Assembly: GCF_015191005.1 (NCBI RefSeq)
Contig: NZ_CP040442.1
Span: 1,674,001 to 1,738,000, forward strand
Length of the DNA stretch: 64,000 bases
Source: Kaistella flava (ex Peng et al. 2021)
Lineage (GTDB): Bacteria > Bacteroidota > Bacteroidia > Flavobacteriales > Weeksellaceae
Direction of reading: 5' to 3'
Shown here: positions 8,513-17,783 of the stretch, piece after piece
Numbering within the stretch: position 1 is the stretch's first letter
Layout: each line of letters opens with the position of its first letter
Notes under the pieces: generated by a model
Databases searched by the model: none
What the model was told of the DNA's origin: nothing
What the model saw: the letters and a program-made list of their open reading frames with translations, nothing else
Made by a program: the position numbers and the translations under genes

Positions 8513-9088
8513 TTATTCCTGAATCACAATATCATATTTATCTAAAAGTCCCGAAATTCCCAAGATTGAGAATTTTGCTTTTTTAAGACGATTGTTTTCG
8601 GGATCGATGGAATAATTATAAGCCGTACGGAAATCAGCTTTTTCCAAAATAGTATTTACAAAAATAGCTTGTGCAAGATCACAGTCGTCGAAAATCACAT
8701 TGGTCAAATTACTCTCTGAAAAATCGATTTCTCTTAACTGACAATTTCTAAAGATGGTTTTCTTAATATTCATCTGAAAAAAAGTCGAATGATTCAACTG
8801 GCAATTTTCAAAAGAAAAGGAAAGTCCGAACTCATTACACGTTTCAAACTGAATTCCGAGCATTTTACAACCTTTGAATTTCACATCGCGCAAAACCGTT
8901 CCATGAAGCATTGCTAAACTCCAGTTACAATCCCGAAATTCGCAGTCGATAAATTTATATTCCGTAAGGTTTGTTTCCTCAAAATTACAATTCAAGAAAG
9001 TGCAGTTTTCGTATTCAGCTTTTTTTAAAGGTTCTTCCGTAAAATTGAGTTTGTCAAAAGTTTGATCTTGTATGAATGCTGGCGACAT
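8513..9088 (-). CDS. Pentapeptide-repeat protein
   Basis: A 191-residue cytoplasmic protein composed almost wholly of A(D/N)LXX-type pentapeptide repeats (for example C-T-F-L-N-C-N-F-E-E-T-N-L, C-E-F-R-D-C-N, A-I-F-V-N), with F or L at every fifth position. This makes a right-handed quadrilateral beta-helix. Length and central interruption recall the Qnr/McbG group that protects DNA gyrase. Nothing in the neighbourhood confirms a gyrase role, and many such proteins have other or unknown roles. A TAATTTTGC promoter box lies 45 bp upstream. Confidence 0.8.
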   Translation of the reverse strand: MSPAFIQDQTFDKLNFTEEPLKKAEYENCTFLNCNFEETNLTEYKFIDCEFRDCNWSLAMLHGTVLRDVKFKGCKMLGIQFETCNEFGLSFSFENCQLNHSTFFQMNIKKTIFRNCQLREIDFSESNLTNVIFDDCDLAQAIFVNTILEKADFRTAYNYSIDPENNRLKKAKFSILGISGLLDKYDIVIQE

Positions 9089-9132
9089 AGTTCTTCTTCG
9101 TTATTTTTTAATAATGCTTTCTAAAAAGTTGG

Positions 9133-9141
9133 GCAAAATTA
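9133..9141 (-). promoter_or_regulatory. -7 promoter element of the pentapeptide-repeat gene
   Basis: The minus strand reads TAATTTTGC, a full match to TAnnTTTGC, 45 bp before the start codon at 9088. No obvious -33 element. Confidence 0.4.
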
Positions 9142-9146
9142 CTGAT

Positions 9147-9671
9147 TTAGTTCCATTCACCATTCTCAATCCAGTGTTCTACTTCTTTTCTTTTTCTCAT
9201 ATTCTCTTGATTACTCTCGCCGTAAACGATATTCAGAAAACTGTAATTGTTAAATTTATGGCGTATTTTGATTACATTAAAAGGAAAAATCGTCCAATTA
9301 GAATTGAAGTTTTTTAGATCAGAATTGTAATTTGCGGTCAAAGTATTCAGTTCTAAATTAAGGTTTTTGAGCACCTCGTTCTGGTAGCTTTTTTCATTGA
9401 GCTTAAATTCAGTTCAAAGGAAATTATCAGCATTCACCGTAGTTTTTAAAATAGAATCAGATTCTTTCGCTAATATTTAGATGCTATCAGAAAACTTTTC
9501 AGTTTTTAAAATTAAATTTCGCAGTTCTAATTTACTTTTCAGTTTTCTAAAAGAATGTTCAACTTTTGAATGATCCTGACCACAATTTAAGTTTAATTTT
9601 TTACGGTAAAAGAAGCTTCCTCCGATTACCAGGAAGAAGAAAATTGAAAACGTGATAAGACAACCTTTCAT
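9147..9671 (-). pseudogene. Degraded LemA-like gene with two in-frame stops
   Basis: One continuous minus-strand frame from the ATG at 9671 to the stop at 9147 is broken by TAA (9477-9479) and TGA (9414-9416). Joined, it would encode about 174 residues: an N-terminal membrane segment (ITFSIFFFLVIGGSFFY), a helix with L-E-L-R-N-L-I like the LemA S-L-x-x-R-x-x-L-I helix, and a later L-T-A-N-Y-N-S-D-L-K-N-F segment similar to LemA's Y-N-x-x-x-x-x-F-P. The LemA assignment is tentative. The two stops without any frameshift suggest recent decay, or a sequencing artefact that is less likely twice. Confidence 0.6.
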
Positions 9672-9698
9672 AAGCTTATTTAAATTTTGTTACAAAAT

Positions 9699-10292
9699 CT
9701 ATTTCCATATTTTAAAGCTAAAAATTAATTTATTCTTTTGAATTAAAGTGCGCCAATCAACGAAAAACAGCAAGAAAAGAAGAACAACACTCAATACAAA
9801 ACTTGCAATAGACTGCCAGGAAAAGGTGTTATCAATAATGCTTTGAATATTCTCCGAGGCATATTTTCCGAAATGTAAAGCGATGGTGTCACTGCTAAAT
9901 TTGCCAATGATGAATGCCGGAATAATGTAAATCGGTTTTAATTTAGAAATACCTGCACCCAGAAATAGTGGCGTGGTCGGAAGCGGTAATAATGAATACG
10001 CGAGAATGAAGAGTTGACCTTTCCATTTGTTACCTTTAATCTTATCTCCCAGGAACTGAATATCTTCATTTTTAGACGATTTCAGATATTTATCAGCAAT
10101 TAAAGGCGCATACAAAAGCAGAATATATCTGCCCAAAACAGACCCGGCAACTCCGATAATAATCACCACCCAAATATTCAAATCAAAAATAATCTGAAAA
10201 AACATCATAATGGTAAAGGCGGGCAAAAAAGGAAACGGAAAGATGTCAAATAACAGCGCACCTAAAAAAACTAAAAGATAATGCCACCACAT
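9699..10292 (-). CDS. VTT/YqaA-like multi-pass membrane protein
   Basis: A 197-residue inner-membrane protein with about five hydrophobic segments. The P-L-P-T-T-P-L-F-L-G-A-G region (about 112-123), followed by a further helix pair, resembles the VTT (SNARE-associated, DedA/YqaA) superfamily, whose members are half-transporters linked to lipid-carrier or lipid flipping and envelope homeostasis. It could be a YqaA-type relative rather than a classical DedA, since it is shorter and diverged. The substrate cannot be read. Confidence 0.6.
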   Translation of the reverse strand: MWWHYLLVFLGALLFDIFPFPFLPAFTIMMFFQIIFDLNIWVVIIIGVAGSVLGRYILLLYAPLIADKYLKSSKNEDIQFLGDKIKGNKWKGQLFILAYSLLPLPTTPLFLGAGISKLKPIYIIPAFIIGKFSSDTIALHFGKYASENIQSIIDNTFSWQSIASFVLSVVLLFLLFFVDWRTLIQKNKLIFSFKIWK

Positions 10293-10378
10293 TTTGGTTG
10301 GGTTATTTTCTGAGCTACTTTACTCAGAATTGTCATCCTCTAAAGTACAATTAAATTTAGAAGAAAATAGAGTACATA

Positions 10379-10927
10379 TTAATTTTGGTTTACCTTTCTG
10401 ATAATCATTTCACAAACCTTTTCCGCTATTTCTTTCTTTCGATAGAATGCATGTTCTTCATTTTCGTAAATATTTTCCACTAATTCCATCAAGTGAAACC
10501 AATTTTCATCGGGCTTGTAAGCATCAAGTGCTCCGTAAAACAATTCTATATTTCCAGCTAGTTTTTGAGTTTCATATCTCAATCTTGTAGAAGAAACAGC
10601 AAATAAATTTTGAATTTTCAAGCCAAAAAGTGCAGCTTTCCAAGTGATGGTTCCGCCGATACTAAATGCTAAAATATTTACGATATCAGTTTCTTTTTGA
10701 AGTAGACTTGCTACCGCTTTTTCTATTCCTCCATTAATAAATTGATGATGTTTATTTTCAATTTCACTAAAAAAATCTATTTCAGCTAAATCACATGAAT
10801 CATACAATTGTACATCAAAATGCTTTTCTACAATACTTGTATAATGACTAATCCAGTCCGAATTTTGCTTTCCCCATATATCGGAAATAATTATGATTTT
10901 TTGTTTATTATTAGATTTTTTATTCAT
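10379..10927 (-). CDS. Small alpha/beta-hydrolase-fold protein
   Basis: A 182-residue cytoplasmic protein. The order strand (I-I-I-I-S-D-I-W-G), nucleophile elbow (L-A-F-S-I-G-G-T), acid loop (G-A-L-D-A-Y) and histidine (E-E-H-A-F-Y) gives a plausible Ser-Asp-His triad in dienelactone-hydrolase-like order. The elbow has F in place of the first Gly of GxSxG. Substrate unknown. It follows the DUF4919-like gene by 29 bp and may be co-transcribed with it. Confidence 0.65.
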   Translation of the reverse strand: MNKKSNNKQKIIIISDIWGKQNSDWISHYTSIVEKHFDVQLYDSCDLAEIDFFSEIENKHHQFINGGIEKAVASLLQKETDIVNILAFSIGGTITWKAALFGLKIQNLFAVSSTRLRYETQKLAGNIELFYGALDAYKPDENWFHLMELVENIYENEEHAFYRKKEIAEKVCEMIIRKVNQN

Positions 10928-10956
10928 AGATTTTCAAAGTTGCTATTTAGCGATTG

Positions 10957-11628
10957 CTATTTTACAAACATCTTTTTGGTGGCATGTGGAATTATAAAAT
11001 AAAGCGTGTGCGTTTCGCCATTATCGAATTTAGCTTCTAACATATCCATGAAATATCCGTTTTCATCTCTTCCTGAACCCATCGTTCCAATTCCAGCTCC
11101 AATAAATTTTCGGATAAAATCTTGGCCATCGCTAGGATTTAAGGCGAAAGCAGGATTTTCGATGGTCATTCCGTCGCCACTATAAAACATGGCTCCGAAA
11201 ATAAATCCTGCTTTCTGTAAATAATTATCAGCTTCTTGCTGTTTGTTCGTTTGATGATAAGCGTAAGAAACTTCAAAAAGAGTTTTTAAATCAAATGGAT
11301 GCTTGGCAAGAAACGCATCCCCCGTTTTAATCACTTCAGCAAATTTACTTTCTTCATTTAATTTATAAAGTTTTCTACCAAAATTAAAATCCTGATAAGG
11401 TTTGTAATTTTTATCCTCGGTATAAGAAATAAGCATTGCCAACATTTCTTTGTCCGTCAAAGTAGAATCTATCTTATTATACTTTGCCAATAAATTCGGA
11501 TAGTATAAATCTGATTTTTTATCTTTTGATTCCTTTAAGATTAGGTCGAAATCTTTCTTATAAGTAAAATTCTTTTGCGCAAGAATCGACAATGGAAAAA
11601 GTAAAAACAAGAAAAGATATTTTTTCAT
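10957..11628 (-). CDS. Secreted DUF4919-like protein
   Basis: A 223-residue protein with a signal peptide (cleavage after about residue 17, LSILAQ). The body begins D-F-D-L-I-L-K-E-S and contains a helical TPR-like central part (about 85-140) and a C-terminal half with M-G-S-G-R-D-E-N-G-Y-F-M-D-M. This looks like DUF4919, a Bacteroidota family without known function; the family name is from memory. It lies 29 bp after the outer-membrane protein gene (11658-12875), so the two may act together at the cell surface. Confidence 0.65.
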   Translation of the reverse strand: MKKYLFLFLLFPLSILAQKNFTYKKDFDLILKESKDKKSDLYYPNLLAKYNKIDSTLTDKEMLAMLISYTEDKNYKPYQDFNFGRKLYKLNEESKFAEVIKTGDAFLAKHPFDLKTLFEVSYAYHQTNKQQEADNYLQKAGFIFGAMFYSGDGMTIENPAFALNPSDGQDFIRKFIGAGIGTMGSGRDENGYFMDMLEAKFDNGETHTLYFIIPHATKKMFVK

Positions 11629-11657
11629 CGATCTATTTTTTAGTGACTAAAAATTAT

Positions 11658-12875
11658 TTAAAAAAGATTATAACTCAAGATAAGCGAAATGTTTTTATAA
11701 GATGTATTCATATTGGCGTAGCCTCTTGCGATATTTCGACTTGTAAAATATCGGACTTCTACGCCATATTTAGATTTGTAACTGTAACCTGCTCCGAATG
11801 CAAAATTAGCAAACGCTTTTACATCAATATCCTGACTTACGGACTCATCAGCACGTCGCACTTGCAGCGAAGAATCTAAAGCCAAATCAAAGATATACTG
11901 GCCGTTGATGAATATTTTTGATTGCGAATCTATAAACATATAATAACGAATCCCGATTGGGAATTCAATCGAATTATAATCAGCAAAAGCAAACAATTTG
12001 TTTCCCGCCATATAGTATGGTTCGATTACCATTTCTGCTTTATACGTTCTGTAGGTAGGTTCCAGAATAACTGCCCATTTACTTTTATTGAAAGGAAATA
12101 CATATTCTAGCTCAACTCCCACTCCAAATTCTGTTGTGTTTCCAAAATCAAAAAGATCGTTGGCTGTAGAATTTCTCAATTGCAGAGAAGCAAAATTAAC
12201 TCTTGGGCGAACAGCCAAGTTTAGTTTCCCTGGTTTTTTCTCTACTTCAAAAACCTCGTAATTTGGATCAGAACATTGGTTATATTTCGTAAATAAATCA
12301 ACCAGATTTTTCTGTTGGTACGGCGTATTATTGATCTGGTTTTTATTCATCGTTCCACAAGTCAAAGCAGTTGTTAATTGCTGTTTGTAGGAATCGTTGT
12401 AACCAATTTGATAGATTTCCACCTGATAAGGTTTATAGATTAACTGTTTAATTTGATCATCTCCTTTTTGATAAAAAAACTTGTTATCGTTTCCTTCTGC
12501 GTAAACATATAAATTCGCCGGACCGCTTACAATTTGTTTTAAAAACAACTGTCGCTGCACCCATTCCGGTTCTTTACTTTCGCTTAAGTTTCTAATGTTA
12601 ATACTGGATTTATCAAAATCAACTGTACTGCTCACAAACTTAGACTGGTCATAGATTTCAAATAATTTCACGTCTTTTACAGTGACTGTTTTAATGTCGG
12701 AATCTGCTGCTGATTTATATTCAAAGAAAGCGGGATTATTTTTCCAGTCTACATTTTTTATGAGACCTTCGACTCTATTATTAGCATTATCGATGTAATA
12801 GGCTTTTTCAAATCTGATTTGTGCAGACAATATAACCGTAAAAAAAAGGGCAAAAAGTAAAGTTGTTTTTTTCAT
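11658..12875 (-). CDS. Outer-membrane beta-barrel protein, PorT-like C-terminus
   Basis: A 405-residue protein with a signal peptide (LSAQ at 16-19). Residues about 20-200 form a non-barrel, periplasmic or surface part with two cysteines. From about 215 alternating amphipathic strands begin (V-R-P-R-V-N-F-A-S-L; G-V-G-V-E-L-E-Y-V-F-P) and end in I-S-L-I-L-S-Y-N-L-F, the terminal aromatic expected for barrel insertion. It resembles the small 8-10-strand OmpA/PorT-like barrels common in flavobacteria. Function unknown. Confidence 0.75.
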   Translation of the reverse strand: MKKTTLLFALFFTVILSAQIRFEKAYYIDNANNRVEGLIKNVDWKNNPAFFEYKSAADSDIKTVTVKDVKLFEIYDQSKFVSSTVDFDKSSINIRNLSESKEPEWVQRQLFLKQIVSGPANLYVYAEGNDNKFFYQKGDDQIKQLIYKPYQVEIYQIGYNDSYKQQLTTALTCGTMNKNQINNTPYQQKNLVDLFTKYNQCSDPNYEVFEVEKKPGKLNLAVRPRVNFASLQLRNSTANDLFDFGNTTEFGVGVELEYVFPFNKSKWAVILEPTYRTYKAEMVIEPYYMAGNKLFAFADYNSIEFPIGIRYYMFIDSQSKIFINGQYIFDLALDSSLQVRRADESVSQDIDVKAFANFAFGAGYSYKSKYGVEVRYFTSRNIARGYANMNTSYKNISLILSYNLF

Positions 12876-13009
12876 AAAACTGAATTAATTAAGCAGTGTT
12901 TTAATTGATTGATAAGATATAAAAAACTCTTTCCTATTCACAGAAAAGAGAGAAAAATAAAGGAGGGAAATTACAATTAATATTGATATAAATGGAGGAA
13001 AAAATAGCG

Positions 13010-13651
13010 TTAAAATTTTTTCTTTTTTCTTATTAATTTTAATACTAAAACGATCAAACTTATGAATAGTAAAACTGCTAAAAGAATCAAATAAATTTTC
13101 AGATTCTTATTTTTTGCTAAGGCTTGTTTATTTTGAAATTTCAGGTCGTTAATAATTTTGTCTGGAGTTCTAAAATCATTTGAAAAAACATAATCTTCAG
13201 GAATTTCAGCATTCATTTCTTTTACATATTCCTTTTGCAAGTCCTCTAATAATTGATAATCTGATGCGGTCACCTGGCTAAGCATTTTCGTTGCTAAACA
13301 ATGCGAAGAATAAAAGAAGGTGGTATCTGGTTCGATGTAAGCAAAGATTAAGTACTTCCCTTTCCTCCGGAACATTAAATCACAGGAATTAAACTGCTGA
13401 CCGAAAAAGGTAACTTCGGTACTTTTAAAATTATCGCCGGGAGCCTTATAAATCTTTTCAATTTTCACTCTGGACAATGCATTTTCAACTTCCAGATATC
13501 CAGTTTTATAAGTGGTATTCATATCATAAACGTCACCAATAAAAACGAAATCTGCAGATTCAAAAGAAGATCTTATGGTTGGTTCATTGCATTTGCAGGC
13601 GAAAACCGAAATAGACAGGAATACGCTTAAAAATAATAAAACTCTTTTCAT
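13010..13651 (-). CDS. NTR/TIMP-like secreted or membrane-tethered protein
   Basis: A 213-residue protein with a signal peptide whose mature end begins C19-K-C21, followed by S-F-E-S-A-D-F-V-F-I-G-D-V. This CxC start plus A-D-x-V-F-x-G-x-V strand is the pattern of the netrin/TIMP-like OB-fold seen in TIMPs and in many Bacteroidota proteins. Two further cysteines (in F-N-S-C-D-L and S-H-C-L) can form disulfides with the pair. A C-terminal hydrophobic helix (about 187-207) with a KKKKF tail would anchor it in the inner membrane, domain outward. No enzyme target can be inferred. Confidence 0.75.
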   Translation of the reverse strand: MKRVLLFLSVFLSISVFACKCNEPTIRSSFESADFVFIGDVYDMNTTYKTGYLEVENALSRVKIEKIYKAPGDNFKSTEVTFFGQQFNSCDLMFRRKGKYLIFAYIEPDTTFFYSSHCLATKMLSQVTASDYQLLEDLQKEYVKEMNAEIPEDYVFSNDFRTPDKIINDLKFQNKQALAKNKNLKIYLILLAVLLFISLIVLVLKLIRKKKKF

Positions 13652-13679
13652 TTATTCATTAAATAGATTGTTGTTGAAA

Positions 13680-14312
13680 TTAATTTTCTCCCTCGTAAAT
13701 CCACATCAATAAGGGTTTTGAAGAGGCTTTAAATAAAGGATCAATCATATTGAAACTTGCATTTGAAATCGTCGGACAACCCCAACCTTCCGGAGTTCCC
13801 ATAGGATAAACTTCGTCATCGGAAACCGCTTCCCAGGAATGAAAAACAATAATACGTTTCAACGCATTGCTGTTGGTTGATTCTAAACCGTGCATTAAAT
13901 ATTTGGTATGGACGCCCCAATTGCTGTAGCCTCTTTCCCCAATTTTATATTTCCCAAGTGACGACAGGTGGCAATCTTCTGTATTACTAAAACTCGGATT
14001 GTCTTTTGTCTCATCGCTGCTCTAGGAATTATTTCCACATCCGTGTCCGACCAGAAAACGGTGCGTAATTTTATTTTCATTAAAATCCCAAACGAAAAAT
14101 CTTTTCTTACCAGAATGAATTCCCATATCAATCAGAATACAGAAATCCTGATTCATATTATTGGACTCGCAAAAATATAATGCTTCTTTTGCTTTCGACT
14201 TCGTCAAATTACTAACAACTTTGGAAGTTGAATGAGCAGAATCTTCTGTCACATTATTGCAACTGATCAACATTGTAGAAATTAGAAAAATGGAAAGTAA
14301 AAATAGGCGTCA
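13680..14312 (-). pseudogene. Decayed L,D-transpeptidase-like (YkuD_2) lipoprotein gene
   Basis: A single frame runs from about 14309 to the stop at 13680 but is cut by TAG at 14022-14024, and the signal sequence (R-L-F-L-L-S-F-I-F-L then lipobox M-L-I-S-C) follows directly on TGA at 14310-14312 with no start codon. The downstream part keeps the family core: H-T-K-Y-L-M-H-G-L-E, R-I-I-V-F-H-S-W, and the catalytic-type G-W-G-C-P. Such murein L,D-transpeptidase catalytic-domain lipoproteins are common in flavobacteria. With both start and reading frame lost, this copy should be inactive; the three shorter ORFs within it are fragments. Confidence 0.8.
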
Positions 14313-14484
14313 AATAGATGGATTTTAATAATTAACAAACTATTGTTTGTATAAACGCTGTTCTGCTTTTTTCAAAAATTTTATGAAATCTTAAAACAAT
14401 GGGAAATTATCATTCATGAAAAAATCTTTATAACTTATTACAAAGATTGTAATCTACAAAAACATATTGAATTCACATTACGCT

Positions 14485-15531
14485 TTATTTCAGAGCCGAA
14501 ATCAATTTTTCAGCCGTTGTATTTCCCGCATAAACTGCACCTTCCATATATCCTGGAGATTCTTTCGCAGATTCCGAACTGGAAATAAACAAGCGACTAT
14601 TAAAAAGTGAATTGCTGAAAATTGGGTTCCCATTGTTTTGATGTGGAAAAAGTGAAAAAGCTGTTGCTTCAAAAGTATGTTCTTCTTTGCTCCAAATACA
14701 TTCTTCGTAATCGAGAAATGATTCTATTTTTTCACCAAAAGCAGTTCGTAATTGATTAACAACAAGAGTTCGCCGTTCTTCAGAAGACCTATTTTTAAAG
14801 AACGAATTCATAAACCCACAAAGGGCAAACTTCGTTCTTTCCACATTGCAATGATCGTAGAATTCGGTAATAGGTCCGGCATTACTGAAGAAAGTTGCGG
14901 GAGTATTTTCATCTTGCCAAAAAGGTTGAATAAATGTCAAGGCTACCTTTATCGAATCTTCCATCCAGGTATGCGTTTGTTCTCCAACGCTTAGTAAATC
15001 ATTCGGTAAATTCGGTTCAAACAAAATCTTATTCGCCCATAATTTAGGAGGAATTGCCAGAACAACTTGACTACATTCAAATATTTCGTCAGCAAAAACC
15101 TGAACTGAATTTTCCTGAAAAATAATTTTCGTTACAGTTTGATTGAGAAAAACCTCATCGGGATCTAAAGTTTGATATAAGGTATTAATCAGATTTGAAG
15201 TTCCGCCAGCGATTCTATAACTTGGCGACTGCTGACCGATTTCCATCAGTTGAACTGGGGAATGAGCTTGCTGTTGAAAGAAAACGGTTTCGTCCATATA
15301 TTGTTCAAAACCATTTAAACCTAATTCGTTTAAAAGTGCAATTAAATTTTGATGATGCGTTTGCAACCAAGTCGCGCCCATTTCAACCGGAGTTTCGTTA
15401 GTTCCCAAAACCGTATTGATTCTGCCACCAATTCTATTTCTTGCTTCTAAAATTTTAAAGGGAATACCTTCTTTTTTAAGACGGTAAGCGGTTAACAAAC
15501 CAGATAAACCTGCTCCAATTATTACGATCAT
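14485..15531 (-). CDS. FAD-dependent amine oxidase family protein
   Basis: A 348-residue flavoprotein. It starts with the Rossmann dinucleotide motif G6-A-G-L-S-G11, then the amine-oxidase signature E-A-R-N-R-I-G-G-R (about 29-37) and E-M-G-A-T-W (substrate/FAD contact). The C-terminal E-S-P-G-Y-M-E-G-A-V-Y-A-G region is the second FAD-binding part. It is shorter than typical monoamine oxidases (about 450). The substrate is unknown: amine oxidation or a desaturase-like reaction are both possible. The promoter box abuts the start codon. Confidence 0.85.
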   Translation of the reverse strand: MIVIIGAGLSGLLTAYRLKKEGIPFKILEARNRIGGRINTVLGTNETPVEMGATWLQTHHQNLIALLNELGLNGFEQYMDETVFFQQQAHSPVQLMEIGQQSPSYRIAGGTSNLINTLYQTLDPDEVFLNQTVTKIIFQENSVQVFADEIFECSQVVLAIPPKLWANKILFEPNLPNDLLSVGEQTHTWMEDSIKVALTFIQPFWQDENTPATFFSNAGPITEFYDHCNVERTKFALCGFMNSFFKNRSSEERRTLVVNQLRTAFGEKIESFLDYEECIWSKEEHTFEATAFSLFPHQNNGNPIFSNSLFNSRLFISSSESAKESPGYMEGAVYAGNTTAEKLISALK

Positions 15532-15534
15532 TTT

Positions 15535-15543
15535 GCAAAGATA
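15535..15543 (-). promoter_or_regulatory. -7 element abutting the amine oxidase start codon
   Basis: The minus strand reads TATCTTTGC, ending three bases before the ATG at 15531. Transcription should then begin at or next to the start codon, giving a leaderless or near-leaderless message. No convincing -33 box was found. Confidence 0.45.
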
Positions 15544-15624
15544 TTCTTTGTTAAAGCTGGATGAAAATTATAGAAAGAGATTTCGCCAATAGCTGCGATG
15601 TTCTCCGACTAAATTTAAAATATA

Positions 15625-16404
15625 TTACAACGAATTCTTATACAAATCGCTTTTATTATTTAAACTTCTAGCCAAAAGTTTTGCAGCGTCTTTTGCAGAG
15701 TTTTTGATTTGCTCTTTTGAAAGGCTTTTCTCAAGGTCTTTTATTTCTTTTATAACTTCATCTTGTTTTAAAATACTGAAATCTACTTTAAACTCATTGT
15801 AGATTAAATACCATAAGTAACTTTGGTAATGGTCTTTTTCAAAATAAAGTCCGTCTCTATAAAAGTGTGCAAGTTCTAATCTGGCAGAAGTAATATATCC
15901 ACTTTGAGCCAAATTTTCAGGATTTGGAAGTTTCGCCAGTTTTAAAATCCAGCGTTTAAATTCATCAATGTTTTTATCCGTTCCATTTCCAGTTACATAA
16001 CAATCGACCACATTCCACATACAAGTTGAGTCGTTGTTGTTAGCACACTTCAAAGCATAATTAAAGGCTTTTTCAGAATCCTGCTCAACTCCTTCCCCAT
16101 TGCCATAAGCCATCATCATTGCGTAATGACCATCGTTAAAATTATTATCTGATGATTTATTGTACCATTTAATTGCTTCTGAAATATTCTGTTCAGTTCC
16201 AACTGCATTTTGCAAAAAGTAGCCTAGATTATATTGAGCTTCTCCGCTGCCTAAATTAGCTGCCTGCTTTAAAACAGGCAATGCTTCTTTGTATTTTCCT
16301 TTTTGAAGTAAATCTTTCGACTGAATATTAAGTTCCTCCGCACTCTGTGAAAAGTAAGACTGGAATAACAAAATTGAAAACAGAAAAGTTAAAATAATCC
16401 TCAT
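15625..16404 (-). CDS. Sel1-like repeat periplasmic protein
   Basis: A 259-residue protein with a signal peptide (to about residue 19, FQSYFS). Several Sel1-type TPR repeats follow (A-Q-Y-N-L-G-Y-F-L-Q...A-I-K-W-Y-N-K-S; D-G-H-Y-A-M-M-M-A-Y-G-N-G-E-G-V). These form an alpha-solenoid for protein-protein contacts. The partner is unknown. It starts 18 bp after rlmF ends and is probably in the same transcript. Confidence 0.8.
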   Translation of the reverse strand: MRIILTFLFSILLFQSYFSQSAEELNIQSKDLLQKGKYKEALPVLKQAANLGSGEAQYNLGYFLQNAVGTEQNISEAIKWYNKSSDNNFNDGHYAMMMAYGNGEGVEQDSEKAFNYALKCANNNDSTCMWNVVDCYVTGNGTDKNIDEFKRWILKLAKLPNPENLAQSGYITSARLELAHFYRDGLYFEKDHYQSYLWYLIYNEFKVDFSILKQDEVIKEIKDLEKSLSKEQIKNSAKDAAKLLARSLNNKSDLYKNSL

Positions 16405-16422
16405 AAAAATGATAATGTTATT

Positions 16423-17406
16423 TTAGATTTCCGACTTCTCTTCCGCCGTTCTCCATCTAGTCTCTCTCCATTCTTTTTGCTCTTCTTTCGATAAGAATGA
16501 CCAGGCGATAATTCGACTTGATTTATTTCCTGTTCCGATCGGAATGGTTTTAATTTGCGCAACTTCCATTTCATTGAGCGATTTATAAATTCCTTTCAAA
16601 TTCGATTGTTTCGAAACTAAAGTTGAAAACCAAAAACAGTTTTTAGCAAAGTCTTGACTTTCTTCAATCATATTGTGAATGAACTTAGATTCGCCCCCTT
16701 CACAAAATAATTCATTGTTGATTCCGGCAAAGTTAAGTTCAACTTTTACCGGTTTTTTACCAGAAAGGTTCTTCACTTTTCGACGACTTACTTTTTGAGC
16801 TTCCTCAGTGGAAGAATGAAAAGGAGGATTGCACATCGAGAAATCAATTTTCTCGTCATTATTTAATATTCCTTTAAAAAGCGCTTCTGGATTTTCCTGT
16901 AATCTGCACTCAATCTTACCTTCCAAAGATGGATTTGAATTCACAATATTCGTAGAAGATTCAATTGATTGCGCGTCGATATCAGATGCGATAAAATTCC
17001 AACCATATTCGGTAACACCGATGATTGGGTAAATACAGCTCGCTCCTACTCCAACATCTAAAACTTTAATTTTATCACCTTCCGGCAAATCACCAAAATT
17101 ACTTTGACCTAATAAATCAGCCATATAATGCAAATAATCAGCTCTACCCGGAATAGGCGGAACTAAATTTTCATCTGGGAAATCCCAATTTTTTATGCCG
17201 TAATAATGATTCAGTAACGCTTTGTTTAGCAATTTTACCGCTACAGGATTTGCGAAATCAACAGATTCAGCGCCATATTTATTAACTGTAATATGTTCTG
17301 CTAATTCAGGCACAGCGATTTTCAGAGCTTCTAAATCATATCTTTCACGATTTTTATTTCGGATATGAAGTCTTACTTTTTCTTGTATATTTTTTTCTGT
17401 TGACAT
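16423..17406 (-). CDS. rlmF: 23S rRNA (adenine(1618)-N6)-methyltransferase RlmF
   Basis: A 327-residue class I SAM-dependent methyltransferase. The SAM-binding motif D117-V-G-V-G-A-S is followed by the catalytic N193-P-P-F196, as in enzymes that methylate adenine N6. The N-terminal part (R-Y-D-L...N-K-A-L-L-N-H-Y-Y-G-I-K-N-W-D-F-P) is characteristic of RlmF/YbiN. It acts on A1618 of 23S rRNA. The length fits the family (about 310-330). Confidence 0.93.
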   Translation of the reverse strand: MSTEKNIQEKVRLHIRNKNRERYDLEALKIAVPELAEHITVNKYGAESVDFANPVAVKLLNKALLNHYYGIKNWDFPDENLVPPIPGRADYLHYMADLLGQSNFGDLPEGDKIKVLDVGVGASCIYPIIGVTEYGWNFIASDIDAQSIESSTNIVNSNPSLEGKIECRLQENPEALFKGILNNDEKIDFSMCNPPFHSSTEEAQKVSRRKVKNLSGKKPVKVELNFAGINNELFCEGGESKFIHNMIEESQDFAKNCFWFSTLVSKQSNLKGIYKSLNEMEVAQIKTIPIGTGNKSSRIIAWSFLSKEEQKEWRETRWRTAEEKSEI

Positions 17407-17783
17407 AATTGAGGTTGATTTTTTAGATGAAATTGTGATGATCCAAGATCTTCAATTTCGTAAGTGCAAAGAACGAAAAAAGTATTTACGAATCCTAACG
17501 AACACGTTCTTAATATTAAAGGACTATCGTATAAAACATCACTTTCAATAATGCTATAAAAGAGATTAGTATTCGTCTTATTTTTCAAAATTATCTTGAA
17601 TAAAGATCATCGAGCTTACTATTATATCGCCAAAAATTTAATTCGCATTATTTTAAAATTTTTCGAAAAACAGTGCTGATAATTCACGCCATCATGTCTA
17701 AAATCATATGCTATAAAAATGGTTTTGCAGGAAATAGAGGTAAATTTAAACTTGAATTTAATAGTAAAATAAAAGCTTTTTTG

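Noticed and set aside
13895..14273. Separate short genes at 13895-14131 and 14022-14273
   Set aside because: 14022-14273 is a fragment of the interrupted transpeptidase-like frame and 13895-14131 is a frame-shifted shadow of it.
17373..17588. 71-residue minus-strand ORF overlapping the rlmF start
   Set aside because: No similarity, no promoter of its own, overlaps the real gene in another frame.
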